Shown here one piece after another: positions 22,836 to 33,592 of a stretch of DNA of 60,000 nt (the stretch's first letter is position 1; every line of letters begins with the position of its first letter). Source of the stretch: Diphasiastrum complanatum (Eukaryota; Streptophyta; Lycopodiopsida; Lycopodiales; Lycopodiaceae); NCBI GenBank assembly GCA_029204225.1, contig CM055112.1, positions 565,001 through 625,000 of the forward strand. The letters run 5' to 3'. Below the pieces are notes generated by a model. It was not told the DNA's origin, did not search any database, and was given only the letters and a program-made list of their open reading frames with translations. A program made the translations under genes and the position numbers.

Positions 22836-23107
22836 ACTTAGAATTTGCTTCGAACAAACACAGATCATGCTACACATTAACACAGACGGAAAACACTCTC
22901 CACAACAAGCTCACATAGCAACTGTATTTCTCAAAATGAAATTACACTGTACATATAGTTGTTTACTTAGGCAACCCATGCATGACCCAGATTGTCGTTG
23001 GTGGGACGCGTGTCCCGTCGACTTGCCTCGTGGCGAGGCCAACTGATCCTTATCAACTGATAGGACCCACAGTACAGTAACACAATGATTCTACTTTAAT
23101 TCTAACT
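22836..23107 (-). repeat. 5' LTR of Copia 1
   Basis: 272 bp, paired with 17371-17644. It holds the element's promoter by position. Non-TG/CA ends as in its partner. Confidence 0.92.
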
Positions 23108-24092
23108 GTGCGGGGTGAGGCGGCCTGGGCAGCTGTGAAGGGAATGGTAGCCCCAATGGTCACAGACTGTCCTTGTGTGGAAGCAGAGGTGAGGAGAATA
23201 GGAAGTTCAGTGCGAACAGCAGCAGGGGGTGGAGGCGCAGCTGATGATGTATGCCTAGTGCGATGTCGTGACGCGGAAGGCGAGTCAAAAATGACGATCT
23301 CGCTGCGTGGACGACGTCGACTATGTGAACTCGAGGCCTGGTGAGACGACTCGGCCGGTGCTTCTTCATAAACCAAAAGCACAGAATCCAGGTGGAAGCC
23401 ATGGATTTTGTTTTCTAGGTGAGAAGCGACTAGAAGAGACAACAAACAGCCAACAACGAACTGTTGCTTAGTATTGCTCTTAATAGATTGGTTGAGCTCA
23501 CCAGAACAGTCTTGAACCAATTATATGGTTCAAGAGGGGCTTTGGCCAACTTGGTATAGGACTCAACTATCCTATGGAGGATTTGTGAAGTGATGCGGTC
23601 TTTCCTGAGGTTGCCAACCATTAGGAAGCTGCTCAGTAGCTGGGCAGCAACGTGTTTGGAAGGCTCAATGATGGCATCAAGGAGGTATCTGTCGTTGGTC
23701 TAGTGCAAATCATTGGTGAGGTCAATGTATGGCTTTATGGCATGTTTGGCTTGCTTATGGTTGGGTGAGGCTTGGGTACCTGACGTTTTACCTATGGTTG
23801 CAAGGGCGGCCTCAGTGACGTGCACCTTGTGCGTTGCTCCCTAAAAGGTGATATAAAATCTGGATTTCTCTTCCTTCCACGTACTGAAGGCAAGGGTGAT
23901 GAAATCCATGTTGATTTTGCAAGAAAAGGCTTTCTCATAAATACCCATTGCAGTGAGCAGAGGCTCTGCAAGGGTCATTCACTGAGTGACCATGCTTGTG
24001 CTAGGAAGGATCATGATGTCCATTTCAGATGGGACATTACAATGGATAGTATAACATGGAGAATGAGAAGTATCTGTAGAAGACATGATGAG
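23108..24092 (-). pseudogene. Extra ORF downstream of pol, N-terminal part
   Basis: From ATG at about 24092 the minus strand reads MSSTDTSHSPCYTIHCNVP, then DFITLAFSTWKEEKSRFYI, VTEAALATIGKTSGTQ, AIKPYIDLTNDLH, RYLLDAIIEPSKHVAAQL and RIVESYTKLAKAPLEPY. After a frameshift near 23480 it continues into a Ser/Arg/Pro-rich stretch ending AAQAASPR at the Copia insertion point. In-frame stops (about 23985, 23845 and 23700) mark decay. With 16489-17365 it makes one ORF of roughly 620 codons. No family was recognised. Its place after integrase argues for an element-encoded accessory protein. Confidence 0.65.
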
Positions 24093-24908
24093 CAGAAAGG
24101 AAATGTAAGATGCGCGAAAGTATATCGGAAAGCAGTTCAGGAAGTTTGGAAGGCTTTGGTCGCGGGAAAAATTTGCAAGAGTTCGCTAGCACAAGTGAGG
24201 AATGAATCGAATTCAGCCAACTTATAGGTGAATTTGGTGGGGTCCATTACATTGAATATTAGTTTGGTTGATCAGTTCAGAACCAAAATTTGCAAGCATA
24301 TACGGTACTGTGAAAATAGGCTATAAAAATCTCGATGAAGATTTGTGGGGATCTGAACCTATCAGGCGAATGTTTTCCAGGCCTAGCGAAGGATGAACCT
24401 TTGCCCAAGAGGGTCCTTTGCCCAGGTACGGTCATAAATGCAGTTTTTCAAGATCTGAGGCTATGCGCAACCTAATTTTGACATTTTAAGAATCATTTAG
24501 CAGGTTGACGAAGGTTCATAATGATGGTAAGGGGCTCGACGAAGGTTCCCAAAATGGCATATTACTGATTCTTCGCCTGACTCAGAAAATGGATTTTTCC
24601 TAGACAAGAACCTTCGCCCAACTCAAATTAGATAAATCTGAAGTAGATGTACAGTCTGGAGGCTCAACGAAGGTTTCTGATACTGTATAGGCCAAATCTA
24701 ACCAAAACAATGATTTGCTAAGTCATTTTTCATCAAAAATACTGTTCTTCTTTTTTTCCATGCTGATGACTTTTCTAACTTTTGCTCATCAGTCTTTTCT
24801 CAATTTTTATTTATTTTTATTGTTTTTTTCGCACAATAACTGAACAAATGAAATATTGAAAACAACAAATTGAAAAACAAATAAAAATAAAAATAAAAAT
24901 CCCTGAGA
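24093..24908 (-). other. Spacer between integrase and extra ORF, CGAAGGTT motifs
   Basis: Non-coding. It carries several copies of the motif (G)GCGAAGGTT or its complement (around 24386, 24507, 24537, 24608 and 24667) that also fills the leader of this family. Its right end is AT-rich with homopolymer runs. Confidence 0.6.
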
Positions 24909-26176
24909 TCAGGCTTGTTGGTGTGGCGGAGCCAGCTGCCAAAACTTGCATAATCGACTGCCATTCACCGAAGTATCAAATCGTGTTCCATTCAAGTGCT
25001 CAAGAATTACTGTGCCATAGTTCAGGATTTCCTTCACTTTGTATGGGCCTTCACCGATAAACTTTGATTTTCCCTTGATCAGCTTAGTTTTGTACATCAA
25101 TGCAATATCTCCTGCTTTTAGATCCTTTTTGTGCAATCGACGATCGTGCCATGCCTTCCGGTGGGCTTTCTCTGCTGCTAAGGCATGAAGTGCCATCAAT
25201 CGGATTTCACATAATTTGTGCAATGCTTCATGACGTAGTTGTAAAGACTTATCATCATTTAGCCATTCGGTTGTCGCTATGTGTAAAGATGGGATTAAAA
25301 ATTCAATCAGCATGACAACATCTTGACCATAGACCAGTTGAAAGGGTGTTTGATTTGTACTATTTTTGTAAGCAGTTCTGAATGCCCATAATGCTGCATA
25401 CATATGTTATCAATCAGACCGACTCGCTTCAACTATCTTTGTTATAATGGTGCAGAGAATCTTATTGGAAGATTCAGCTTGGCCATTCCCTCTGGGATAG
25501 TAGGGAGTGCTAAATCTGTGTATAACAAAAAAATCTTCCAGTAAACACTTTATTGTTTGATTAACAAAGTGTGTACCCCGGTCACTGACAATCTCAATCG
25601 GACATCCAAATCTGATTATAATATTTTCATACAGAAACTTGGCTGTAGATTTCACATCAGCAACTTTGACAGCTTTGGCTTCAACCCACTTGGTCATATA
25701 ATCAGTTGCTATGATAATGTATCGGGCCTGAGATCCTTGCGCGGCAGGATGAATAGGACCAACATAATTCAGTCCCCAATTTTCAAACGGTGCTTGTGAT
25801 AAAACCAGATGCAAGGGTTCATAGTTTTGTCGAGTAGGTCGTGTTGCTCGTTGGCAAACATCACATGTCTGAATAAAATTTGCTGTGTCCTTATGAAGCG
25901 TAGGCCACCAACAACCTGATTGCAAAGTTTGCGAACAGTAATATATGTAGAGAAGTGTCTTCCGCCCATGCCATCATGTGAAAACATGATTAAATCTGGT
26001 ACTTCATGCGGTAAAACACATCTACGTAGAATATTGTCCGATCCACGACAATACATTTGTCCTGCAATCAATTGATAAAGTTGAGCCTTTGTACTTTTGT
26101 CAAGGAGTCAATCGGTTGTCCTAGCATTAGGTACTCAACAATATCCGCTGCCCACTCAAGTACTACTTCGACATAG
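24909..26176 (-). pseudogene. Gypsy integrase
   Basis: Minus-strand frames give HDGMGGRHFSTYITVRKL, GCWWPTLHKDTANFIQTCDV (zinc-binding HHCC region), LNYVGPIHPAAQGS with ATDYMTKWVEA (first Asp), GCPIEIVSDRGTHFVN (second Asp), YYPRGNGQAESSNKIL (Glu), and a C-terminal region AEKAHRKAWHDRRLHKKDLK with GPYKVKEILNYGTVIL. This is a complete Gypsy D-D-E integrase in order, split by a stop near 25407 and a frameshift near 25920. The part next to RT (RNase H) is not found, and Copia 2 interrupts the element at 26176. Confidence 0.92.
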
Positions 26177-26870
26177 TGTCAGAAATGGTGAACTCCTGCA
26201 ACTGTGTCACAGCACGAACAAGACACGAAGGTCTTCAAACAATTCGCGACAGTCAACATGACTTTGACTCACAGCACGAATGAGAAAAATTTGTGACAGT
26301 CAACGTGTCTTTGACTTGGAGCATGAACGATTCGCGAATCAATCGTGAATCGCAAACACACCTCCAGGACTGCAAAGCCGAAAAAGGGACGTGAAACAAA
26401 AACTACGAAAAGAAACGAAAAGAACGAAAGCAAACGGGAGATTACGAATCAGACGTAGAAAAATCTTTCGCGCTGCCAGTTGGCAGCTCAACGGGCTTCA
26501 CGCCCAACTGAAACGAGTAGCAACAACGGAGACTAACTTACTAGTTGATTAGCGTTAACTAGTCATGTGATTCGATGACTTTAGCTATCTTGTAAACTCC
26601 ACATAGTGGAGGTATAAACAATTCTCTCTGGATCATAAAGTAGTGAATACAGAGATCTGTAAGAGACAGAGAGAGATGTAGCAAATAGAGTAAGATAGAA
26701 AAGACACCATAGCTGCGTATGAAAGTCTGCCAACGAGCAGAACATAGCGAAAGAGTAGAATGTCATTCCGTCAATGAGCGAGACACTGACGCATTCACTC
26801 TAAACTAAAACTGATAATTCAGTCACTCTATTTTCGTGCATCTTGTCTTGTGTTGTGTATCATGATTGCT
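26177..26870 (+). repeat. 5' LTR of Copia 2
   Basis: Starts TGTCAGAAATGG. The last 264 bp match the 3' LTR remnant. The 3' edge is set by where the copies diverge after TGATTGCTA. No standard tRNA-Met PBS is seen right after it. Confidence 0.75.
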
Positions 26871-27093
26871 AGAATAGAATATGTTCTGTGTTGCATAGTC
26901 GAGTGTCTGGGTTCCTATAAGCTTAGGCTTCCGCACAAAAGAAGACCAAAAGATAGAAAATTGTTCGCGATAAAGAAGACGAAGTGAGGACGAACACGAA
27001 TCAGTCCCACGCACGCGCTCCCGCGACATAGTATAAGAGCAAACAGGTTATCACTACTGATATCCTAGCAAAAATTCTTTCAGACAACATAAT

Positions 27094-27909
27094 ATGGCTA
27101 CGACAATCCAGACTAGAGTAGCAATCAGTCGCGCAAATTACAGAATCTGGAAATTCAAAATCAAAACACTCTTGAAGGGCGAAGGCATCTGGTCGGTGAC
27201 CGAGCTCTCAGAAGTGTAGCCTCCAGAGGGAGACCCGAGGAGAGCTGAATGGATCAGAAAGGATGAGCGCGCAATGGGGATCATTGTTTTGTCCATAAAT
27301 GAAGATCTACTCATGCAGATTGAAGACTGCAAAAGCAGCCATGCAGCATGGGAAAGATTAAAGCAGAAGTATGAAGTGAGGACTGCAGCTTCAATCATGC
27401 ACCTTCACAATCAGTTGCAATCAGTACGGTGGGATGGCAACCAGTTGGATCAGCATGTTGAGATGATCAAAACGATCTTCGCTCAACTCGCTGCATCAGG
27501 ACAGGAGCACCAGGTCCCAGTACCATAGCAGCTGATGTACTTTATGAAATCTCTACCGACGTCCTATCAGCCGCTGAGCATGCTCATACAGAGTCTACCA
27601 GATATGACATTCGACAAAGTAGTTAGTCTTGTCACTGATGAGAGACTGATGAGAGACGAAGGAGAGGGAAGCAATGATCAAGAGAAGGCTCTCTTCACGA
27701 AAGGAAAGAAGAAGAACAAAAACAAGCCAAGATTCAAGAAGATGAAGTCCTCGAATCAACAATCTTCTTCCTGCGATCACTGTCACAAACCAGGCCATAC
27801 GACCAACAAATATTGGTTCAATCCAACAATACCTTGCATGCACTGCAAGAAGAAAGGGCATTCTGCATACGACTGCAGATTCAACCCAAAAAAAAAAAAA
27901 CAAAGCTGA
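27094..27909 (+). pseudogene. Copia 2 gag with two zinc knuckles
   Basis: ATG at 27094 (MATTIQTRVAISRANYRIWK) leads into a UBN2-type capsid with KTLLKGEGIWSV, SSHAAWERLKQKYEV and LHNQLQSVRWDGNQL, then LPTSYQPLSMLIQSL. The nucleocapsid has CDHCHKPGHTTNKYW (last Cys replaced by Tyr-Trp) and an intact CMHCKKKGHSAYDC. Two TAG stops (27219 and 27526) and a frameshift in the A-run at about 27889 break it. Confidence 0.88.
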
Positions 27910-29154
27910 AAAGGCAAACGTTGTAGAATCTTCCAAAGATGCAGAAAGAGGTGACGAAGCTTTCACGATACTTGACGAAGCTTTGACAAGCTACTCCGAA
28001 CATGACTACGATGTGGTCATCGATTCAGGAGCAACATCTCACATAACCTGCAACAAGAAGATCTTGATCAGCTTTCGTGAACTCAAAAACTACAGAGCAA
28101 TGATTCTAGGCGATGGAAGCAAACATGATGTCAAAGACATCGGCTCTCTACAGCTACGAATGCTGTCAAGCCAAGCAGAGTTGCCAGGAGCACTCTATGT
28201 GCCCTCACTCAGAAAAGATCAGCTATTTGTCTCCAAGATGGCAGATCTAGGCATTCGAGTTTTGTTCGACGACAACACTTGCTGTATGATCGAGAAGATG
28301 ACAAACAAGTTGCTGACGGTCGGATGCAGAGAAGGAAACCTCTACCAGGCCAAAATAATCAACAACTTTGATAGCATATTAAATGCTTCAGAAAACGAAG
28401 ATCAGCTCTGGCATAAGAGATTGTATCATCTGAACATGCGGAGCCTGTACGACATGAGCACAAAGGACTTTGTCACAGGTCTCAAAATATCAAGGTCCGA
28501 GGCTGAGTTCTACGAAGCTTGTCAAAAAGGCAAGCAACATCGGAATCCACTTACACACAAAGGAAGAAGAGCCAAGAAAGTTCTGAAGCTTTTCCACTTT
28601 GATGTTTGTGGACCGATGAAAACAGATTCCCTCTCAGGTTCGAAATATTTTCTAATGTTCATAGATGATTATAGTTGAATGACCACGATCTACTACTTGA
28701 AGAAGAAATCCGAAGAATTTTATTCTTTCAAGAAGTTCATGGCACTCGCAGAGCGACACACCTCAAAAAGGATACAGATCCTTAGATCTGACAATGGAGG
28801 TGAATACAAAAGCACATAATTCTTAAGATTCTGTGAAGAATAGGAGATTGAACACCAGTTCACTCGTGCATACACACCAGAATACAAAGGTGTGGTAGAA
28901 GGAAAAAACAGAACGCTAGTCGAAGGAGCCAGATGCATGATGGCACAGGCTCAATTGCCAGTCCAATTCTGGGCCGAAGCAATAGCTGCAACAATACACC
29001 TGTAGAACAGATCAACAACGACAGCGCTGGAGAACAAAACACCGTACGAGATGTGGACAGGCAGAAGGCCTTTTTTGTCATCGCACGAGTGTTTGGATGT
29101 GCAACATACAAGCACATTCCAAAGGAAAAGAGAAGCAAGCTCGACGACAAATCC
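27910..29154 (+). pseudogene. Copia 2 protease and N-terminal integrase
   Basis: Continues with YDVVIDSGATSHITCNKK (catalytic Asp-Ser-Gly of the protease), GALYVPSLRKDQL, then the integrase region LWHKRLYHLNMRSLY, LFHFDVCGPMKTDS (Asp), MFIDDYS, ILRSDNGGEYKS (Asp), GVVEGKNRTLVEGARCM (Glu), FWAEAIAATIHL and VFGCATYKHIP. Several stops occur (28678, 28819, 28842, 29004). The frame ends at DDKSWR, where the deletion joins it to LTR sequence. Confidence 0.9.
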
Positions 29155-29417
29155 TGGAGGTATAAACGATCCTCTCTAGATCATAAAGTAGTGAATACAG
29201 AGATCTGTAAGAGACAGAGAGAGATGTAGCGAATAGAGTAAGATAGAAAAGACACCATAGCTGTGTATGAAAGTCTGCCAACGAGCAAAACACAACGAAA
29301 GAGTAGAATGTCATTTTGCCAACGAGCGAGACACTGACGAATTCACTCTAAACTAAAACTGATAATTCAGTCACTCTATTTTCGTGCATCTTGTCTTGTG
29401 CTGTGTATCATGATTGC
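29155..29417 (+). repeat. 3' LTR remnant of Copia 2
   Basis: Matches 26607-26869 with scattered differences. The join to integrase lies in the shared bases TGGAGGTATAAAC. Confidence 0.9.
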
Positions 29418-29422
29418 TATAG

Positions 29423-30399
29423 GAACAATAGTCAGTTTGTATATAGATCATGCTAAATCCGCAAAGAAGATAATAAAAATTTGATAGTAGTTCGCATGAC
29501 CCATAAACACATAAACTCCACGAATTGTTGTTGGCAGTGGCAATTCCACAATAACCTTGATCTTAGAATAATTGGTGGCAATACCATGTCTTGATATCAC
29601 ATGTCCCAGCACAACTCCATGGGAAACCCATATCTGGCATTTTTCTGGATTTAGAGAAATTTGATATTTGCGGCATCTTTCAAATACTTTTTCCAATCAA
29701 TCTAGGTGGTCTGCATCTATACTATATGGACTCCCAGGTCATCCAAGTAAATTTCAAGAGATTTCTGTAGATAATCTTTAAAAGCAAATTGCATTACTCG
29801 TTGAAACGAACTTGGTGCATTATAGAGTCCAAACGACATTACTTTGTAAGCATAGGTGCCCCATTCTGTTGCAAAAGCGGTTTTGTGACGATCGGCAGGT
29901 GCTATCTTAACCTGGTGTATCCACTAAATCCATTCAGGAAACTATAAGCTTCCGCTCCAGCAAGGCGATCCAAAATGCTTTTAGCAAAAGGTAACGGAAA
30001 GTGATCCTTCCGCGTCACTTTGTTCAATGCCTTGAGATTCACACAGATTCTCAATTTCGCATTCTTTTTAGGAACAATGACAATCGATGAGATCCATTCG
30101 GTATGCTCGATCTTATAAATGAAATCGGCGTCAAGCAATCTCTGAAGTTCTTTCTTTATCAAATCCGCAACATTAGGATTACAGCGATAGAACTTTGTAA
30201 CCTTTGGAACTGCATCAGGTACTAAAGGTATGATATGTTCAATCACTGATGTCGGAATACACTTCAGATCTTTATAAGTCCATGCAAAGCAATCTTGATA
30301 CTTAATGAGTAACATGCGGAATGCTTGATACTGTTCAGGATTAAGTTGTGATCCAACTTGTACAATCTTTTTCGGTTCTCCTGGCTTGGCAAGATTCAT
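29423..30399 (-). pseudogene. Gypsy reverse transcriptase
   Basis: The frame 30399-29902 gives FYRCNPNVADLIKKELQRLL, DADFIYKIEHTEWISSIVIV, KNAKLRICVNLKALNKVT and HFPLPFAKSILDRLAGAEAY. Frame changes lead to WGTYAYKVMSFGLYNAPSSF, QRVMQFAFKD and the active site EIYLDDLGVH (YLDD form). Then come RKYQISLNPEKCQIW, LGHVISRHGI and FMGHANYYQIF. The RNase H domain expected next is absent before the Copia 2 boundary. Stops and frameshifts are present. Confidence 0.92.
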
Positions 30400-30539
30400 T
30401 GGCTATGTCCTAGCTGGGCCATCGTAAACATCTCTTCAGTCTAACATGTGTTCTTCAGGTTCACGATGTGCTTTAGGTAACATGATAACCACATCATCCA
30501 ATGTATAACGTTTAAAATGCTCGAGCATATCATGTTAAA

Positions 30540-30989
30540 CTACCTCTGCTTGTTTCTTTTCAAAAGGACTTGTCTTGGATCTTCGCTTAGCCTTCTTAGC
30601 AAGAATTGATCGTGGAGGTGATGACTTCCGAGACGATGATGTCTTGCCTGACTTGTAGAATTATCCTCGACTTTTCCTTTGCCTTTATCCAGTAAGGGTG
30701 GCACATTCGCTGAATCAATCTTTTGAGGAGGATTTTTCCATTTCAGGACCGTATCATAATGCTGCTTAGCTTGTTTCTTCATCATCGATCCCGTGATCCT
30801 ATCTTCTTTCAATATAACTGCTTTAGGCGGTTTTATTGCTAGTTCATCAGGAACATTACGCACTCCAAATCTGGTCGGATCCATATGATCTAGAATTTGC
30901 TCATCCGTAAGTCCTGCATTGCCATCATAAGTCAAGGCATGGCTCACAGGTATGAGATCCTCTTCAATCGGATTTGGTATAGGTTCCAT
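30540..30989 (-). pseudogene. Gypsy protease-RT linker ORF
   Basis: A 149-aa frame rich in charged residues (MEPIPNPIEEDLIPVSHALT, NVPDELAIKPPKAV, KKQAKQHYDTVLKWKNPP). No catalytic motif. Its position between protease and RT suggests the low-complexity linker of the polyprotein. Confidence 0.6.
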
Positions 30990-31408
30990 TGATATCTACG
31001 CTACATTTAGTATATTCAATGGAAACATGATTGGTATATCCAAAGTTCGATCTAATAAGAAAATCTCGCTCAAATCTGATTGATTATCTTGTTGACACAT
31101 ATATCCTTTTGTACAATCAATCGTTGCAAGAGCTTCATTCCAGTTGATAGTATCAGTTTGAGAATCATAATGAACTCCCAAATTTTTCTCTGGATGGTCA
31201 CAAGTATGATCCGTTGTTGACAAATCGTCATTTTCTTTTTGAACCACTGGTCTGATAGTCCAAGTTGTAGGATCAACTTTAACTGCACGTTCACGATTTT
31301 CAAAAGTGATTTTTCCGGTATCTCAGTTATGAATTACTTGCACAACTCATAACCATGGACGTCCCAATAGAACTCGGTAGACATTTGGAGCTTCTGGTAA
31401 GTCCATTA

Positions 31409-31594
31409 CTACGAAAGTAATGACGAACTTACTCCCGCAATTATGATAGGTATATCTTCAATCATTCCACGCGGACGAACTGTTGTTTGATCAGCTAGCT
31501 TAATGGCAAAAGTCGCAGACTTGATCTTTGTAAGACCCCATATTACACATAGCTTCGTAGAAATCAAATTAACTCTTGAACCGCTATCTATCAC
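31409..31594 (-). pseudogene. Gypsy aspartic protease
   Basis: The frame reads MIDSGSRVNLISTKLCVIWG with the Asp-Ser-Gly catalytic triad, then IKLADQTTVRPRGMIEDIPI, the flap-region pattern of Gypsy proteases. The flanking minus-strand ORF 30996-31247 and 31695-32153 are further polyprotein parts in other frames. Confidence 0.8.
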
Positions 31595-31694
31595 AACTAC
31601 TTCCTTAGGAAATTGTCTACGCTGTATCGGCAGAGTGATGTTCTTTTGTTCACTTTCCCAAGCGGCTCCAACATGGAGTACTTTATTAGATTCT

Positions 31695-32153
31695 TCAAAT
31701 CCAGCACAAAAAAGTGGCTACTGGTTCTACTTGAGCTAAATTTTGCGCTAAGACTTCTTTTGCTTTTGGCACCAACTTCAGGAACTCTCCCAATGAAATA
31801 TTGATCTTACTAGACAAAATATTCATGAGCAGTTCTGTTTGGAGTGCTTTTGGTTTAGTCATCTTGAAGGGTTCTTCATGATGATGCAATTGATCATTCA
31901 TATCTATACGTGAATTTCTTGGAGGTTGCAATGGTGAAGAACGAACTTTAGCTGTTGCTTTAACAGCTTCAAGCTCCTCTTCTTCTTGCAGATGTTTGAT
32001 CCACTGTCTCATATCCTGATATCTTTTTTTTTCTGCATGAAGATTTGGATAGACTCCAGATGTTGTTGATATATCGTTCAATGGTATAGAATCAGCGGGT
32101 ATTGGATCCACGACTAATTCTTTATGCTTTTGTGCTCTGGTGACCACCATCAA
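31695..32153 (-). pseudogene. Gypsy gag-pol linker
   Basis: 152-aa frame without a recognised domain. It starts MMVVTRAQKHKELVVDP and contains MTKPKALQTELLMNILSSKI. It lies between the zinc knuckles and the protease and belongs to the polyprotein. Confidence 0.55.
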
Positions 32154-32186
32154 GGGTACACTTGATTTATTCTGAGCTACTGGTCT

Positions 32187-33592
32187 TCACTTGATTGTTA
32201 TCAAATTTACAAGAGTTGTAGCTGGTGGTAGCTTCGGTCTTGCTGGACAGTCTTTATAACAATGCCCATAACCATAGTCACGACAGAATGGTACAGATTC
32301 TCTTTTATTTGGACATTCTGCAACTGTGATTTTCTCCACATGCAAAGCATCCAAATGGTGCTCTGGTCCAATTTCTAGAGGCTTGTTGTTGCTCGACAAC
32401 ATAAATAGCATACTGTTCAAGAAGATCCACCTGAAGATCCACTTGCTTGATCAATACCATAGTTCCATTGCTCGATACTTATGTACGATTTTGGTTCCAT
32501 CAAATTGGTAGGAGGAGCGGAGTGCTTTGGTGGGACAGGTAAGGCTAAACATTCCGGATATCTAAGAGCAGATTGTTGAGGTCTTGCTGCTGGATTTCCT
32601 CCATACTGTGGTTCTCAATATCCCATTTGGGCATACCATTGCTGAATTATCCGAGGGTTGAAGTTGCAAAAAGTAGTCTCATGATCAGGTGAATTACACA
32701 AATGGCATATACTGATTTCCATTTGTTTTTTCAATTGAGGACACTCGTTCACTGTGTGATTTCCTGTACAAATAGAACACCAGACATTTTCCTTGGTAGG
32801 AAAAGTCTTCGAAAACTTCTCAGGTTCCTTGTTCGCTTTTCCGTGGAAATCTTCCAACACTTTGATCTTTTCATCAAATTGCGACTACAACTTTTCCATC
32901 TATTCCCTGGTTCTTCCCAAGTTTCTCGAACTCATTGAGCATCATTTATGCAGTAGCGTTGGAATTCATTGATGCAATAGTGGTGGATGTCATAGTAGTC
33001 TGCCCTACTGTATAAGGCAACATACTGATATTCGGCTCATCACCTGAATCTTCATCCTCCTCCCGAATTGCATTGTCCATAGCATTTTGCAAGAGTGCAT
33101 ACTCATTATGGCATTTCAGCTCACGTCTGATCCGTTTAGGTAGACCTGACAAAAACTACATAATCATGGCATTTTCGTTAATCAACTCAGGTTCGCACTC
33201 AAATCTGAGGCGTTTCACCCGTTCAATATAATCTCGAACCATTTTTCACTTTCCCATTTTAATTTTACTTAAAAGTAGGAAAGGGTCTTCCATAAACTTC
33301 CGCGGTTTGAACCGTGTGATAAGGGCTCTTTTAACAACCTCCCAATCTATACGCTCAGTTTCATCTTGATTATAGTACCAATCTTGTGCTACGTCTGTTA
33401 AGGCCATAAGAAACAACTTAAGTTTATCTTGAGGAAAAATTTTGCCATAGATTTCACAGGATTCAGTATAGATATGAAGAAATCTAACTGGATCTGTTAA
33501 TCCATTATATTTGGGTAGATCCAAATGGGGTGCTCTTCTAACAATAATAGGATTGACTTCCTAAGGAGCACCTCCAGGGGCAGCCATCATCG
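32187..33592 (-). pseudogene. Gypsy gag with CCHC knuckles
   Basis: The gag start (33592) reads MMAAPGGAP, then a stop, then APHLDLPKYNGLTDPVRFLH, ALTDVAQDWYYNQDE and WEVVKRALITRFKPR, which is the retrotransposon capsid domain. A gap region with GLPKRIRRELKCHNEY follows. Knuckles are CSICTGNHTVNEC and CHLCNSPDHETTFC, with a possible third CRDYGYGHCYKDC. Three or more frame breaks occur. The tandem knuckles are well kept. Confidence 0.88.

Larger units (their letters stand above)
17371..23107 (-). mobile_element. Copia retrotransposon 1, nested in the Gypsy extra ORF
   Basis: About 5.7 kb with LTRs of 272-274 bp, PBS TGGTATCAGAGCCA directly against the 5' LTR, polypurine tract directly against the 3' LTR, gag, protease remnant, integrase, RT and RNase H in Copia order on the minus strand. 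The LTRs are clearly alike but differ by scattered substitutions and a small indel, so insertion is not very recent. The zinc knuckle and protease active site are deleted, and integrase and RT carry frame breaks. It is therefore non-autonomous. Confidence 0.93.
26177..29417 (+). mobile_element. Copia retrotransposon 2, internally deleted, nested in Gypsy pol
   Basis: Opposite in strand to its host element. It has a 5' LTR (26177-about 26870), gag, protease and the first part of integrase, then a deletion that removes the rest of integrase, RT, RNase H and the start of the 3' LTR, leaving 29155-29417. Flanks CATAG (26172-26176) and TATAG (29418-29422) are a probable target duplication. It lies between the Gypsy RT and integrase. 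Confidence 0.85.

Noticed and set aside
23820-24227. 135-aa plus-strand open frame
   Set aside because: It lies antisense to the N-terminal part of the extra ORF, whose minus-strand reading has better protein-like composition and continuity. No family resemblance.
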